Below the pieces are notes generated by a model. That model ran no database searches. It had not been told where the DNA came from and worked only from the letters and a program-made list of their open reading frames with translations. Below, piece after piece: positions 52,634 to 62,918 of a DNA stretch of 64,000 nucleotides. The stretch's first letter is position 1, and the number at the start of each line of letters is the position of its first letter. Position numbers and translations under genes: made by a program. This stretch comes from DATHZQ01 sp965216945 (GTDB taxonomy: Bacteria; Actinomycetota; Acidimicrobiia; Spongiisociales; UBA5794): contig CBDCGU010000003.1 in the NCBI GenBank assembly GCA_965216945.1, positions 186,001 to 250,000 of the forward strand, in the 5' to 3' direction.

Positions 52634-52910
52634 TCGCACCGGGGTTACGGGTCCTCGTCATCGGCGCCCGCCGGGTCTGAAAGATCGCGATTGCGCTCGC
52701 TCAACAACCGGTAGCCCAAGCGACGTCGGACCACCCGGAGCGGCCGGACCGATTACCGGAGTCCGTGTGGACTTGGGGCCGACGACTGACCTCGCTTGGA
52801 CGCTGACCAAATAGGCGCCTCGCGTGAGCGCCAAACCAGGCGGCTCCGAACTCCGCTCCAACGGAGTGCTCCGGGCGCTCTAGAACAAACAAACTGCTGA
52901 TGACCGCTCA
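52634..52910. other. 277-nt convergent intergenic region with weak hairpins
   Basis: Contains ACTCCG/CGGAGT (52850-52855 with 52862-52867) and GGCGC/GCGCC (52814-52832) hairpins between two converging genes, candidate bidirectional terminators. Nothing coding recognised. Confidence 0.4.
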
Positions 52911-54014
52911 TCAGTCCTCCGGAGCCGCGGTGCGCATTTCGTTGATCGGGCTGGTCAGCAGTTCGGGTGAGTTCGGGGCTGAGTACTGCCATTCAGCACG
53001 GAAGCCGCGAGGCGAGGTGAGCGTGAGCGTGCCGTAGCGGCAGATTGGTAGCTCCCTGTTGTCGTTGAACCGCTTGTCGGGACCGCCGTTCTTGTTCACG
53101 TATTTCCAAGTGCGACCAACGATCTCTGCGTCCGGGGGCACCGCCTCCTCTTCGATAAAGCGGTCCATATGAGACTCGGTAGTGATCTCGGTCCACGGCA
53201 CATCGGCGTACGTACCGTCCTCGAGGACCAGGACCCGGTCGGGCAGGAGGTAGACCGAGCGGGAGTCTGTCTCAATCCCGGGCACGGCAATGTTCGTTGA
53301 GAGCGCCGGCGGACCGTCCGTCGTGGCCTTGGCCGCATCCCGGCGCACGAGGTGGTCAGCGCCGCCGCTGACCTTTCGTGTGTGGGTGTCGTGAATCGCA
53401 CCCGACGCGGTCATCTGCCAGATCCGATCCGACCGGGATGATTCGTTGAACGCGGCAACGAGGGCATCGAATCGTTTGGCTGGCTCGTCGTTGACGTCAT
53501 AGAACACCACGACGGTCTTCCTTGCTTTGTCCCGCTGCCAGGTCCAAGCGACGCCAACGAGGCCTAGTGAGAACACGAGCCAGCTGAGCCAGGTTCCGAT
53601 ATCGGACGCCGCAGCAGCGAGGACGATCACACCAGCCAGTGCCCATGGCCAGAGGACCCGGCGGCTCTGCGCATCCTGTATCTGCTGAAGCAAGTCGCTT
53701 GACGACGACGCTGCAAGTTCGACTGTGTTGGCTCCCGTGAGGCTCTCCATATGAAGGCTCGTCTCGGGATCGAGGGAGGTCGGTATTGGGGACCGACCGG
53801 CCGTCTGCCCGCTTCGAACCGTACGACCGGCACCGCTCGCACTGCCGAGGGATGTTCGGTAGTAGACGCCTTTGCGACCCATGTGCACGTAGTTACCGGG
53901 GGGTCCCGCGCCGACTCGGAACCCCGGTATTCCGGTTGAGACATTCAGGCCAGACGTCGATGCCGTGAACCGAAATGGTCCTGCCTTGATACTCTTCCGG
54001 AGGTAAAACCCCAC
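52911..54014 (-). CDS. DUF4236-type N-terminal domain protein with two TM helices, 367 aa
   Basis: GTG 54014 follows GAGGAGA. The start GFYLRKSIKAGPFRFTASTSGLNVSTGIPGFRVGAGPPGNYVHMGRKGVYYRT is a DUF4236-like domain (RxSxxxGPFRxxxSxxGxxxSxGxxGxRxGxGPxGxY). Two TM helices follow (WPWALAGVIVLAAAASDIG, WLSWLVFSLGLVGVAW; about residues 124-160). A long cytosolic C-terminal domain of about 190 residues includes VVVFYDVNDEPAKRFDALVAAFNES and DRVLVLEDGTYADVPWTEITTE. The C-terminal part is not familiar to me and resembles a PH/GRAM-like strand pattern only loosely. Function unknown. Confidence 0.78.
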   Translation of the reverse strand: MGFYLRKSIKAGPFRFTASTSGLNVSTGIPGFRVGAGPPGNYVHMGRKGVYYRTSLGSASGAGRTVRSGQTAGRSPIPTSLDPETSLHMESLTGANTVELAASSSSDLLQQIQDAQSRRVLWPWALAGVIVLAAAASDIGTWLSWLVFSLGLVGVAWTWQRDKARKTVVVFYDVNDEPAKRFDALVAAFNESSRSDRIWQMTASGAIHDTHTRKVSGGADHLVRRDAAKATTDGPPALSTNIAVPGIETDSRSVYLLPDRVLVLEDGTYADVPWTEITTESHMDRFIEEEAVPPDAEIVGRTWKYVNKNGGPDKRFNDNRELPICRYGTLTLTSPRGFRAEWQYSAPNSPELLTSPINEMRTAAPED

Positions 54015-54836
54015 AATCACTCTCCTCGTCTCTTCAGGAATGTAGCGGGCGAGACATACTGCGGTATGGGCCAAGGCCCCTGCAATTGCGGCGCCGGGAA
54101 CCGCAACCCGAGCGACACGGCGCAAGCATCTGCACCAGCTTTGCCTGTTCTACCGAGCAGTGGCACGTCTGCGACCATCCAGACAGCCACGGCGACCGCG
54201 CGACCAACTCAGAACGAAGCCCCTAACCCAACGGCCTCACGGCGCATGGCACGCAAACCGCCAATCCGGCCGTGCTTGAGCGGATCGTTCCTAGTCGCTC
54301 GACGAAACTCGCTGTTGCCCCCGCAGTCCGCCACCCAGACTGGGGATCAGAGCGAGCAGTCAACCGGTCGGAGCCGGCGTTCAGTCGCGCCGAGGTGTGA
54401 GTTCGAAACGTTAGTGGGCCTAACAGGACAGAACGCGAACCAACTAAGCGAGCTCAGGTAGCGCCGATTGCCGGTTCGGCTCGGAAGAGGGTGCGCGAGA
54501 TCGTGCGGGGTGGTTGGTGTTCTGTGCGCCTGTGGGTTTGCTGGCCGGGTGGGGTTGCGGCGTGCTGCTGGCTGGTTCCGGTGACGTGGCTGGGCGGCGT
54601 CGTCGGCGTCAGCGAGGGGGTGGTAGGGCCGGTGGGTTCTGGTGGGGTGTCCGTTTGGCCTGGTTGCACGCTGGCGGGTGCCTGGTACGGTCCGGCGAGC
54701 AGGGCACCCCTCCTCGGGCTTCGGTGGATTGCACGGGCCGGTTCGGGCGGAGTGCGCACATACAGGAGTCTGTCTTGGTGTGGAGGCCGAGTCGCAGCTC
54801 CAGGTAACCGTGGGGGTTACAGGGGTGAAGCGTCAC
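54015..54836. other. 822-nt gene-poor region upstream of the RHS gene
   Basis: No convincing gene. 54015-54480 has lower GC and no codon pattern. 54490-54790 is strongly G/T-rich on the plus strand, and open frames there are low complexity. GTAACC (54804-54809) and GGTTAC (54815-54820) form a hairpin directly before AGGGG and the RHS start, which could influence ribosome access. Confidence 0.45.
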
Positions 54837-57800
54837 ATGTCCTTCGGCCAACCAGCCACTCTCCGCGTTCTCGTTGTTGTTCTTGCGGTGGTGGCGTCGC
54901 TGATGACGGTGCCGGCCGCACCGGTTGCCGCTGACACAGCCCCGCTGAGCGTCAACGAGGGTGTCGTTGATCAGGTGGTCGTGGCTCCCGGGGCGCCGAT
55001 ACCAGCAGCACCCGGCCACGGTGACGTGGCGTCACGCCCCTCGGTGCTGTCAGGGGCGTTGGGTGCGCGTCTCGACGGTCCGGAAGGTCTGGTTGCCGGG
55101 AACGCATCAGCGATTGCATCGGGTCCGTTGGCGGCCCGGTTGACCCACTCGTTGCGTCACGCTGTGCGGGGCCTGGTGGTGGCGTGGGGTGGCGTCACCG
55201 TCGAGGTGGATCCGGGGATCGTGTCGACCGAGGCCGGCGACGGTGTGTCGCATCACGTGGACGGCACGGCGACGGCGGCGGGGTTCACGAATCCGTCGAC
55301 GGTGACGTTTGCGTCCGGGTCGTTGTTCATCGGCGACGGCACCGCGATCCGCCAGATGAACCCTGCAACGGGTGTGGTGTCGACGATCGCCGGGGACCCG
55401 ACCGAGGCGGGGTGCGTCGTGTCGCAGACGCCGGGGGATGTGCGCTTCACGGAGATCACCGCCATTGCGTCTGACGGCACGTCGGTGTTTGTCCTCGAGA
55501 CGGGTTGCACCGGCAGTATCGACTATTCGTTGCTCGAGGTGGATGTGGCGACGGGTTCGTCGTCGCAGCTGGCGACGGTGAACCGGGCGGTGGATGTGAC
55601 GGTGCCTGGTGACGGGTATGTGTATGTGTTGCGGGGGGAGTCGTCCCCGCGGGTGGACCGCATCGATCCTGCCACTGGTGCCGCAACGGAGGTCTGGTCG
55701 GCGACGGGGACGTCGTATGCGTTTGGGTTGGCATCGGGGGCTGCGTCGGTGTTGGCGTGGACCGACGCCAGCCAGTCGGTGCCGCATTGGGGCACTGTCA
55801 CGGATATCCCGTTGGACGGCTCCGCCGCGTCAGTGGTGGTGGCGGATGTGCCGGTGCGGTTGTATGGCTTGGAGGTGGCGGGGGATTTCGCCTACGGGTT
55901 CAACCAAGCCGGCACCAAGCTGTATCGGGTGGATCTGGACGGGTCATCGGAGTGGACGGTGGTGGCCGGCTCCGGCACCGCCGGGTATGCCGACGGGGTC
56001 GGCGCTGAGGCGTGGTTCGCGGGTGCCACCGGTGTCGCTTCGGATGGCCTGGGGTTGTGGGTGACGGATGCGGCGGGGCACACGGTGCGGGCGGTGCGGC
56101 CGGCTGGGTTGTTGCCGTGGTCCCAACCCGAAGGCACCGATGTGTCACCACGGATGCGCCGCCCCGTGGTGCTCACCCTCGCCGGCGACGGCACCGCCGG
56201 CACCATCGACGGGGACGCAAAGGATGCCCGCTTCGAGGACGTTGTCGATGTCGTGGTCGCCAACAACATCGCCTACGTGGCACAAGAGGATGTGATCCGC
56301 ACCGTCGATCTCACCACAGGTGACGTCGCCACCTTGGCCGGCACCGCCGGCACCACCGGCTGCACCGACCATGTCGATCCCGCCCTGGTGACGTTTGATG
56401 TGGAGTTGATGGTGACGGACGGGTATTGGTTGTATGTGGTGAACGATTCGTGCGGCACGGCGTCGTCGTATCGGGATCTGAGAAGGGTCTCGACGGTGAA
56501 CGGCGCCACGTCGACGATTGGGGAAGTGTCCCGTACCCATGACCTCACTGTGGCCCCGGATCGTGTCTTGTATACGGCGGGGACGTACACACCGGGGATC
56601 GGGGCGTCGGTGATCGACCCGGTCCGCATGGAGGAGCCGTATCACTCGGTTGAGACGTATTTGCCGGCGTCGGCGGATGCGACGAACCGGACGTTGCGGG
56701 CGGTGGCTGCCGATGACACGTATCTGTGGATGGGTCGCGGGTATTTGAACAACTACGGCACCGGGTGGGCCTACTTCCGTCGCTACGACCCTGCCACCGA
56801 ACAACTCGTCGCCGTGGACCCGGTGTCGGGGTCGATCCCCGACGGCAAGTACCTGTCCGCCGGTGATTTCGTGTTGACCGGGTCACGGGATTGTGGGTGG
56901 ACGTGTCAGTTCTCCGGGGACCCGTCCCCGGAAGGGTTCTACCGGATCGCCAAGACGGATGGCTCGTCACAACGGATCGTCGATCATCAACCCTTCTCCC
57001 TCGACCCGACTGCGTCGGGGTTGGGTGAGTTGCCGACGTCGCGGGCCGGGTTTGCGTGGACCGGTGAATCGATCGTGTATTTCGATGTGGAGCATCACAA
57101 GTTGCGGATGGTCATCGACGCCTACAACCCGCCCGGCGCCTTCGCCCTCGGCTGGGACGGATACGGGGCATGGCGCTCGTCGGTCAACTCTGGTCTTGGC
57201 AACTTCGTGCATTCCGAGACCGACGCCACCGTCCCCGGTGTCGGCCCCGCACTCGAAGTCACGAGGACCTATAACTCTGCGGATCCCATGAGTCACGGGT
57301 TCGGGCCCGGCTGGTCCCACACCTATGCCATGCAAGCCCAGGAATACGGGAACGGCGACGTCGTGGTGATCTTCCCCGACGGCAGGCGGGAGACCCACAC
57401 CCCTGACGGGCAGGGCGGCTACACCCCACCCGACGGCTACTTCACCGAACTCACCGGAGACACCACCAACGGGTGGACGCTGAACCACAAAGACGACACC
57501 GTCACCACCTTCAACCCCGACGGGCAACTCGTCTCCATCGCCGACAACAACGGCCGCACGTTGTCGTTGACCTACGACGGCAACGACCACCTCGACCAAG
57601 TGACCGCCGCCTCCGGTCGCACCCTCGACTTCACCTGGACCGACGACCACATCACCTCGGTCGCCACCGACCCGGTCGGCGGGTCGGCGTTGGTGTGGAA
57701 GTACTACTACGACACCGACGACCGGCTGGTTGCGACGTGTGATGCGCGGGACAACACCCAAACCGGTATCTGCACCACGTACAGCCACGATGCGAACTCT

Positions 57801-60800
57801 CGGATCACGGAGATCACGAAACCCGAAGGCAACACCGCAGCCAAAGTCGCGTATGACGTGTCGGGTCGGGTGTTGTGGCGGGAGGACGGGGAAGCCAACA
57901 CCACCACCTGGACCCCGATCGACGAGACGACGATTGACGTGACCGACGCCCGGGGGTTGACGTCGCGGCAGATCATCGACGACGACTACCGGCTGGTTGA
58001 GGAGATCTACCCCAACTCGGCCGGTAACCCCGGCACCACCTCCACCACCTACAGCTACGACACCGACGGGAACCGCAACGGCGTCACCGACGCCAACGCC
58101 AACACCTCTCAGATGGTGTATGACACTCGGGGCAATCTCACCGAGGTCACCAACGGTGAGAACGAAACCTCCTACTTCGAATACAACACCAGCGACGATC
58201 TGATCTGGTCCGCCGACGGCCGCAGCACATCCCGCACCGACACCACCTATCGGACGACGTTCACGTATGACGCAGCGGGGAACAAGCTCACCGAAACCAC
58301 GCCGTTGGGTGACACCACCAGGTGGGTGTACACCGACGGCACCGAAGCAGCCGTTGATACCGGCACCGTCCCCGCCGGGCTCCTGGAACGCCACATCGAA
58401 GCCCGCGGTCAAGCACCGGGTGCGGATCCTGATGATTACGCCGCCGACTACGGCTACTACCAAAACGGGGACCTCGCCACGGTCACCACCCCCTCCGGAC
58501 TCGTCACCACCTACACCTACGACGAGGTCGGCCGGGTCGCCACCGAAACCGTCACCGACACCATCGCCTCGACCACCGCCGTCACCACGTACACGTATGA
58601 CCAGGCGGGCAACACGTTGACCGTAACCCGACCCCTGGTCACCAACCTCGTTACCTCAACGGACCACCAGTTGCGAGTCAGCTACGTCTACGACGACAAC
58701 TCGAACGTGACTTCGATGACCGAAGTCGACATCGCCGGGTCCGATCCGAGCCGGGTCACCACCTACGGCTATGACTTGGCGGATCGGGAGATCTCGGTCA
58801 CCGACCCCGAGGGCGGGGTCCTGTCCCGCAGCTACGACTTTGTCGGCAACGTGGTCTCGGTCACCGACCAAAACGGGGTCACCACAGCGACGACATATGA
58901 TCATCGCAACCTGCCCGTCACCGTCACCCTCAAGGACTACGACGACGGACTCGGTTCACCCACCCGGGACATCACCCTGACTGCCGTCACGTACGACGAT
59001 GCCGGGAGGAAGCTGACCGAGACCGATGCTGAGGGTCGAGTCACCAGGTGGTCGTACGACGCCGCCGACCGGGTCACCCAGGTGGTACGGGAGGATGTCA
59101 CGTCTGAGGACCCGACCCAGTCAACACGGGATGTGGTGCTGTCGGCGACGACGTATGACAACGCCGGCAACATCCTCACCCAAACCTCAGGGGATGGCGT
59201 CAACAATCAGTCCTCCGTCACCTCCACCTACGACGCTGCCGGCCGGGTCGCCACCTCCACCGTCACCGTCGGTGCCGGTAGCCCGGATCGGGTCACGACG
59301 TTCAGCTACGACGCTGCGGGAAATGCCATCCGCATCGATCTCACCGACGGCACCACCACCGAGTCGACCGCATCGACGTATGACGTGTCAGGGTGGGTGG
59401 CCACCACCACCATCGACCCGGCAGGGCTCGACCTCACCACAACGTACGGGTATGACCAACGCGGCAACCTCTCCTCGGTCACGAATCCGCTCGGCAACAC
59501 CGTCTCGACGGTCTTCGACGAGTTGAACCGGCCCTCCACCGTCACCGCCCCGCAGGTCGAGGTGGTGGAATACGGCGGTACGCCTACCCAGACGTCCCCG
59601 GAGACGACAACCGGGTACAACACGTACGGGGACGCCACCCACGTGGTGGACGCCAACGGCAACGTCACTGTGTCGAGCTTCGACAAACTGTCGCGGGTCA
59701 CCCAAATCACGCATCCGTCGTACACCGCTCCCACCGGGGTCTGCTCCACCGGGTGCAACCCCACGGAAACGTTCGTCTACGACGCGGTAGGCAACCTGAC
59801 GTCGGAGACGTCCCGGCGTGGTCACACCACCACGTTCGTGTTCAACGACTTCAACCTGGTCGCCACCCACACCGACCCAGCCATCGGCACCGACCCCGCC
59901 GGCGTCACCACCTACACCTACGACGACGTCGGCAACCTGTTGTCTGTCACCGACCAGGTCGGGGCCGAGACTCGCTATGGCTACGACGAGTCGGACCGGG
60001 TCGCCACCCACACCGCCGTCGTCCGGGTCAGCGGCGGCCCCGACGAAGAACACGTCACCCGGTTCGGGTACGACGACCTCAACAACCAAACCTACCTCCA
60101 GGAGCCCTCCACGGCGGTCACCCGCTCCGACTACAACCAAGCCTCCGAACTCATCGAGGTCACCGACGCCCTCAACCAAACCATCACCTACGCCTACGAC
60201 CTCGCTAGGCGCCAAATCGAGGTGGTGGATCAGGTCGGGCGCATCACCGAATACTCGTACGACGCTGCGGGGCGCATGACCACGATGGAGGAACGCGCTC
60301 CCGACGAAACGCTGTTGGCGACTACCAGCTACGGATACGACGATGCTGGGAACCAAACCAGTGTCACCACCCCCCGCGGGTACATCACTTCTTACACCTA
60401 TGACGACCTGAACCGGCTCACCGACGTCACTGGCCCCGTCGACGCCACCACCTCCATCACCACCAGCTACGGCTATGACGCTGCAGGGAACCACACCCAG
60501 TTCGTCGACGGTCGCAACAACACCACCTGGTACACCTATACCCCCTGGCACCTCCAGGAAGACATCGTCGAACCGTCCACCACCCAGCACCCGGGACTGT
60601 CGGATCGGACCTGGACTGTGTCCTATGACGCCGGTGGGTTGGCGGTGCACGAAACCCAACCCGGCGGGGTCACCGTCACCCGCAGTTTCGACGAACTCGG
60701 CCGGCTCACCGACGAATCCGGCACCGGTGGCGGCACCACCGCAGCCACCCGGGGCTTCGGATACGACGCCGCCACTCGCATGACGTCGATCGATCACCCT

Positions 60801-62918
60801 GCCGGGATCCAAACCTTCACCTACGACGACCGCGGGCTGCTCACCGATGCATCAGGTCCCGCCGGGAACGCCACCTTGCAGTATGACGGCAACGGACGAC
60901 TCACCAGCCGCACCGACGCCGCCGGGACCGCCACGTTTACGTGGACGGCCCGTAACGAACTCGCCTCCATCGCTGATCCCCTGACAGGCGAGACCGTCAC
61001 GTACACCTGGACCGACGCTGCCCAACCCGCCACGGTCACCTACGGCACCGGCGGCCCCGTGCGCACCTACACGTACGACGACCAAGGACGCCTCGACACT
61101 GACACCCTCAAAGCCGGCACCACCACGTTGGCGGCGGCCGACTACGAATACGACCTGGACGGCAACGTCATCTCCCGGCTCCTCACCCTGCCCGGCAACG
61201 CCGCCACAGGGCTACACACTTACGACTATGACCGAGCCGGCCGGCTCACAGAATGGGACGCCCCCAACCAGAGCGCCGTCACGTACACGTGGGACGCCTC
61301 GGGCAACCGCACCGCCGCCGGCAGCGACACCTACAGCTACGACCAACGCAACCGTATGGTGACGGGACCGGACGGCACCTACACCCACACCCCCAGAGGC
61401 ACCCTCACCACCATCACCGACGGCGGCAACACCACGACCTACAGCTTCGACGCCCTGGGCCGGCTTATCGACTACGACGGCACCGTCACCTACGCATACG
61501 ACTCGTTGGACCGGGTCGCCACACGGAACACCGACGGGTTCGAATACACTGGGATGTGGCTCGACCCCACCGACGACGGGGCCTTCCTCTACTTGCGCAG
61601 CCCAGGCGGCCGGCTCATCGCACAAACCAACGGCGCCACCGACCTGTTCACTGGGTTGGACCGGCACGGCGACGTCACCTGGCTCCTCAACCCCACCATC
61701 GATACGATTACTGACACGCAGGTGTACGACCCGTTTGGTGACCCGCATGCTGCTAGCGGAACGACGTCACCGACCGTCGGGTTCCAAGGCGACTACACCG
61801 ACCCCACCTCCAATGAAACCTGGATGGGCGCCCGCTGGTACAGCGGTGCCGATGCAGCATTCCGCAGCCGCGACACGATCCAAGGTGAACTACGCACCCC
61901 CATCTCGCTGAACCGATACACTTACGGGTTCGCCAACCCGTTGGCGTACTGGGACCCGGACGGGCGATACTCGGAGTACATCGAAGGCCTCGACGGGCCA
62001 GCGCTTCAAGGCAACTCGGCCGCAGTGCACTCGCGGACGACAAGGGTAACGCGTGAGGGAGATCAGCGTCGGAACGTGCAGCGGTTTCGCAGCCTATTCG
62101 GCGACGACAATTTCGCGCAGCAATCGGTCCTGACGCGTGAGAGCTCAATATCGGACGACGAGAGTGCCGTGGCAAGTCTGCTGCGGGCATCGAGCCTACA
62201 CGGTCCGCGAATCGCAGATCGTGATACGTCGACAGCGCATCAGCAATTCGTAGGCCATCTGTGGGATATCGCGAGCCTGTTTCTGGACGATGACGTTGTG
62301 GAGGTGTCTAGGGCGGTGCGGCAGGGCGACTCCCTCCCGCCAACCTCCATTCAGGGCCGTCACTTGCTCGGATACGAGCATGACGCTGCATACGGCTTCA
62401 TTCACCAAGCGGCTTGGGAGATAAGCGGGCTACGTACCGGTGAGCTACTGGCCCCGCCGAATGTTCCGTTCACTGATCGCAACAATCCGTTTACGCCCCT
62501 GCGTGTGCGAGATGTCGACCAGCCAAGGTATACGCCGGGCAACTCGGGCTGGAATCCACTCTTCGTCGACCAGAGTGTGTCCCCGGCGACGCACTTCATG
62601 GGTTGGGCGGCGCTTGGATATGAGTTCGGCGACAGCGCTGTGACTGCGCTACTGACTCAGGAACAGCCCATTCCTGACGACCCCGCGTTCTCGCAAGCGG
62701 ACGTAGAATCTGGCATGGCAGCTATTGAGCTGGGTATCGCGTTGAAGCGGGGCGACGTTGACATTCCGTCGTTCATACGAAGCGTCGAAGCTGTCACTGG
62801 TGATCCGACGTTTGGTGGGCTGCCTGCCGGACAGGTCGAGTATCTCACGCCGGGCCATGGTCCTCCGTCGATGTTCAGTCGGTTGGCCAGTGGGATGGCG
62901 AGCCTCTTTGAGTCCTAG
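54837..62918 (+). CDS. Giant secreted NHL/RHS-repeat protein with variable C-terminal tip, 2693 aa
   Basis: ATG 54837 (GTG 54825 is the alternative) precedes a signal peptide (ATLRVLVVVLAVVASLMTVPAAPVAA). Residues about 120-750 form NHL-type propellers (repeated STIAGDxxxxG and VLTLAGDGTAGTIDGDAKDARF). A DUF6531-like block (NSGLGNFVHSETDATVPGVGPALEVTRTYNSADP) opens an RHS region of about 1600 residues with dozens of YDxxGN/YDxxGR repeats. The RHS core ends GARWYSGADAAFRSRDTI...NRYTYGFANPLAYWDPDGR (about residue 2379). A tip of about 314 residues follows with no repeats and lower GC. By family analogy the repeats form a shell around a cleaved toxin tip. The tip family is not recognised. Confidence 0.93.
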   Translation: MSFGQPATLRVLVVVLAVVASLMTVPAAPVAADTAPLSVNEGVVDQVVVAPGAPIPAAPGHGDVASRPSVLSGALGARLDGPEGLVAGNASAIASGPLAARLTHSLRHAVRGLVVAWGGVTVEVDPGIVSTEAGDGVSHHVDGTATAAGFTNPSTVTFASGSLFIGDGTAIRQMNPATGVVSTIAGDPTEAGCVVSQTPGDVRFTEITAIASDGTSVFVLETGCTGSIDYSLLEVDVATGSSSQLATVNRAVDVTVPGDGYVYVLRGESSPRVDRIDPATGAATEVWSATGTSYAFGLASGAASVLAWTDASQSVPHWGTVTDIPLDGSAASVVVADVPVRLYGLEVAGDFAYGFNQAGTKLYRVDLDGSSEWTVVAGSGTAGYADGVGAEAWFAGATGVASDGLGLWVTDAAGHTVRAVRPAGLLPWSQPEGTDVSPRMRRPVVLTLAGDGTAGTIDGDAKDARFEDVVDVVVANNIAYVAQEDVIRTVDLTTGDVATLAGTAGTTGCTDHVDPALVTFDVELMVTDGYWLYVVNDSCGTASSYRDLRRVSTVNGATSTIGEVSRTHDLTVAPDRVLYTAGTYTPGIGASVIDPVRMEEPYHSVETYLPASADATNRTLRAVAADDTYLWMGRGYLNNYGTGWAYFRRYDPATEQLVAVDPVSGSIPDGKYLSAGDFVLTGSRDCGWTCQFSGDPSPEGFYRIAKTDGSSQRIVDHQPFSLDPTASGLGELPTSRAGFAWTGESIVYFDVEHHKLRMVIDAYNPPGAFALGWDGYGAWRSSVNSGLGNFVHSETDATVPGVGPALEVTRTYNSADPMSHGFGPGWSHTYAMQAQEYGNGDVVVIFPDGRRETHTPDGQGGYTPPDGYFTELTGDTTNGWTLNHKDDTVTTFNPDGQLVSIADNNGRTLSLTYDGNDHLDQVTAASGRTLDFTWTDDHITSVATDPVGGSALVWKYYYDTDDRLVATCDARDNTQTGICTTYSHDANSRITEITKPEGNTAAKVAYDVSGRVLWREDGEANTTTWTPIDETTIDVTDARGLTSRQIIDDDYRLVEEIYPNSAGNPGTTSTTYSYDTDGNRNGVTDANANTSQMVYDTRGNLTEVTNGENETSYFEYNTSDDLIWSADGRSTSRTDTTYRTTFTYDAAGNKLTETTPLGDTTRWVYTDGTEAAVDTGTVPAGLLERHIEARGQAPGADPDDYAADYGYYQNGDLATVTTPSGLVTTYTYDEVGRVATETVTDTIASTTAVTTYTYDQAGNTLTVTRPLVTNLVTSTDHQLRVSYVYDDNSNVTSMTEVDIAGSDPSRVTTYGYDLADREISVTDPEGGVLSRSYDFVGNVVSVTDQNGVTTATTYDHRNLPVTVTLKDYDDGLGSPTRDITLTAVTYDDAGRKLTETDAEGRVTRWSYDAADRVTQVVREDVTSEDPTQSTRDVVLSATTYDNAGNILTQTSGDGVNNQSSVTSTYDAAGRVATSTVTVGAGSPDRVTTFSYDAAGNAIRIDLTDGTTTESTASTYDVSGWVATTTIDPAGLDLTTTYGYDQRGNLSSVTNPLGNTVSTVFDELNRPSTVTAPQVEVVEYGGTPTQTSPETTTGYNTYGDATHVVDANGNVTVSSFDKLSRVTQITHPSYTAPTGVCSTGCNPTETFVYDAVGNLTSETSRRGHTTTFVFNDFNLVATHTDPAIGTDPAGVTTYTYDDVGNLLSVTDQVGAETRYGYDESDRVATHTAVVRVSGGPDEEHVTRFGYDDLNNQTYLQEPSTAVTRSDYNQASELIEVTDALNQTITYAYDLARRQIEVVDQVGRITEYSYDAAGRMTTMEERAPDETLLATTSYGYDDAGNQTSVTTPRGYITSYTYDDLNRLTDVTGPVDATTSITTSYGYDAAGNHTQFVDGRNNTTWYTYTPWHLQEDIVEPSTTQHPGLSDRTWTVSYDAGGLAVHETQPGGVTVTRSFDELGRLTDESGTGGGTTAATRGFGYDAATRMTSIDHPAGIQTFTYDDRGLLTDASGPAGNATLQYDGNGRLTSRTDAAGTATFTWTARNELASIADPLTGETVTYTWTDAAQPATVTYGTGGPVRTYTYDDQGRLDTDTLKAGTTTLAAADYEYDLDGNVISRLLTLPGNAATGLHTYDYDRAGRLTEWDAPNQSAVTYTWDASGNRTAAGSDTYSYDQRNRMVTGPDGTYTHTPRGTLTTITDGGNTTTYSFDALGRLIDYDGTVTYAYDSLDRVATRNTDGFEYTGMWLDPTDDGAFLYLRSPGGRLIAQTNGATDLFTGLDRHGDVTWLLNPTIDTITDTQVYDPFGDPHAASGTTSPTVGFQGDYTDPTSNETWMGARWYSGADAAFRSRDTIQGELRTPISLNRYTYGFANPLAYWDPDGRYSEYIEGLDGPALQGNSAAVHSRTTRVTREGDQRRNVQRFRSLFGDDNFAQQSVLTRESSISDDESAVASLLRASSLHGPRIADRDTSTAHQQFVGHLWDIASLFLDDDVVEVSRAVRQGDSLPPTSIQGRHLLGYEHDAAYGFIHQAAWEISGLRTGELLAPPNVPFTDRNNPFTPLRVRDVDQPRYTPGNSGWNPLFVDQSVSPATHFMGWAALGYEFGDSAVTALLTQEQPIPDDPAFSQADVESGMAAIELGIALKRGDVDIPSFIRSVEAVTGDPTFGGLPAGQVEYLTPGHGPPSMFSRLASGMASLFES

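Noticed and set aside
54454..54759. 101-codon Pro/Thr-rich minus-strand frame before the RHS gene
   Set aside because: Low-complexity result of the G/T-skewed strand; no ribosome site or known family.
56967..58463. 498-codon and neighbouring 474-codon (59388-60812) minus-strand frames within the RHS gene
   Set aside because: Val/Gly-rich periodic sequences that mirror the RHS repeats in antisense; no independent start signals.
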